In this document: piece after piece, positions 5,491 through 6,087 of the stretch
Position numbering within the stretch: the first letter of the stretch is position 1
Layout of the letters: each line of letters opens with the position of its first letter
Source of the DNA: JBQTHP01 sp052389755
GTDB taxonomy: Bacteria; Pseudomonadota; Gammaproteobacteria; Steroidobacterales; Steroidobacteraceae
Reading direction: 5' to 3'
Length of the DNA stretch: 6,087 nt
Assembly (NCBI GenBank): GCA_052389755.1
Contig: JBQTHP010000271.1
Span: 1 to 6,087 of the forward strand
Notes under the pieces: model-generated
The model's database searches: none
What the model was told of the DNA's origin: nothing
Seen by the model: only the letters and a program-made list of their open reading frames with translations
Program-made: the position numbers and the translations under genes

Positions 5491-6087
5491 GAAGCAATAT
5501 GGACGTTGCGACCCGCCCAGCGAATCGCGTAATGAAATGAAGCGCGAGCGCCCGCAAAAATGAATGAGCCAGTGCATGCCGTTTCGGTCCGGCGCACACT
5601 TCGCCTGAAGGTGCGGTCTGAATCCTATCCATGGCTCAAATGCCGCAGCGGTTGAAGTGAACACCGTGTGGAATTGGGCCAACGAGACCAGCGCCAAGGC
5701 GGCCCGTCCCTTCACGGGCCAGCCGAAATTCCTGAGCGGTTTCGATCTGAACAATCTGTCGGCGGGCGCGAGCGAGTATTTCGCGCACATCGGCGCGGAT
5801 ACGATCCAGCGCGTGAACTGCGAGTACGCACTGAAGCGCCGGCAGTTCAAGCGGGTGAAGCTGCGCTGGCGGGTGAGCCGCGGGGCGCGCCGCGCGCTCG
5901 GCTGGGTGCAGGCCAAACGCCTGCACCGAAGAGCGGCTAACCGGCGCCGGGATGCCCTGCACCAGTTCAGCCGCCGGATCGTGGATCAGTACCAGAACAT
6001 CATCGTGGGCGATGTGAGCAGCACGAAGCTCGCCCAGACACGGATGGCCAAGGCCGTGCTGGATGCGGGCTGGGGCCTGCTCAAAAC
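5491..6087 (+). mobile_element. Degenerate IS200/IS605-superfamily element (IS1341-like, tnpB-only), left part
   Basis: The left boundary is placed at about 5491, where homology to the GFA family stops. Positions 5491-5559 are noncoding and noticeably richer in A/T than the flanks, as in the left ends of such elements. The tnpB remnant follows and runs off the window. No tnpA lies upstream of tnpB, so this is a tnpB-only type unless tnpA is beyond the window. This superfamily lacks terminal inverted repeats and target duplications, so neither is expected. I see only a weak GCGA/TCGC pairing (5508-5511, 5525-5528) and do not claim a left-end hairpin. The right end is outside the window. Confidence 0.75.
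5560..6087 (+). pseudogene. tnpB: TnpB (OrfB) RNA-guided nuclease, frameshifted and internally deleted, 3' cut by window end
   Basis: TnpB is the RuvC-type nuclease of IS200/IS605 elements, guided by an RNA from the element's right end. Frame one from ATG 5560 gives LRLKVRSESYPWL (14-26), then a TGA at 5653-5655. The expected continuation, AAAVEVNTVWNWANETSAKA, lies one base later, open from 5642 to the window end. Removing one A from AAA 5638-5640 restores LNAAAVEVN. The second piece carries the N-terminal helical domain (FDLNNLSAGASEYF, GADTIQRVN). At 5908/5909 it passes directly from ALGWV to QAKRLHRRAANRRRDALHQF. In relatives about 100 residues lie between these, including the GIDxG motif with the first RuvC aspartate. 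The RuvC-II region IIVGDVSSTKL (from 5999) follows. Two independent lesions make it non-functional. Family assignment is confident; the deletion size is from memory of homologues. Confidence 0.9.

Noticed and set aside
4598..5632. A 344-codon minus-strand frame opposite the dehydratase and GFA remnant
   Set aside because: No family motifs, Arg-rich composition, and it lies antisense to a confident coding gene. The 409-codon minus-strand frame at 4687-5916 was rejected for the same reason.
5668..5940. A 90-codon plus-strand frame starting MELGQRDQ
   Set aside because: It is an alternative frame of the tnpB remnant, whose true frame shows clear TnpB sequence over the same bases.

Overview
This window is GC-rich chromosomal DNA from a proteobacterium. 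A Gammaproteobacterium or Betaproteobacterium is most likely: gene order and protein sequences fit both (dnaX-ybaB-recR, divergent rsgA/orn, a short 4.5S-type SRP RNA), and I cannot place it to genus. There is no gene-free stretch over 300 bases. The last ~600 bases are a decayed mobile element.

Left block, + strand (31-2856): tRNA-Ser(GGA) with an encoded CCA, then the 4.5S signal recognition particle RNA (ffs) 20 bases later. A 67-base leader with a perfect 10-bp hairpin leads into dnaX (clamp-loader tau subunit), a ybaB/ebfC nucleoid-associated protein and recR (recombination mediator). dnaX, ybaB and recR are tightly spaced and form the classic replication/repair operon. The two RNA genes sit so close upstream that at least part of the region may be one transcript.

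Middle block (2857-4433): recR converges with rsgA (- strand, 30S maturation GTPase) across 28 bases holding two competing stem-loops. rsgA diverges from orn (oligoribonuclease) across a 70-base region with plausible overlapping promoters. This rsgA/orn pairing is a conserved proteobacterial arrangement.

Right block (4419-6087): orn is followed without a gap by a PLP-dependent threonine/serine dehydratase-family gene. Its best-supported start is a non-canonical CTG that overlaps the orn stop (CTGA) and has an AAGGA ribosome-binding site six bases upstream. That gene overlaps (ATGA) a GFA/CENP-V-family gene that survives for only 29 codons. The GFA gene breaks off where an IS200/IS605-superfamily (IS1341-like, tnpB-only) element begins at about 5491. 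The tnpB gene is itself dead: one extra A shifts the frame near codon 27, and an in-frame internal deletion removes the segment that normally carries the first RuvC catalytic aspartate. The window ends inside this element.

The housekeeping genes are ordinary and complete. The points worth attention are the CTG start, the insertionally inactivated GFA gene and the doubly broken tnpB. I found no evidence of a wholly new system.
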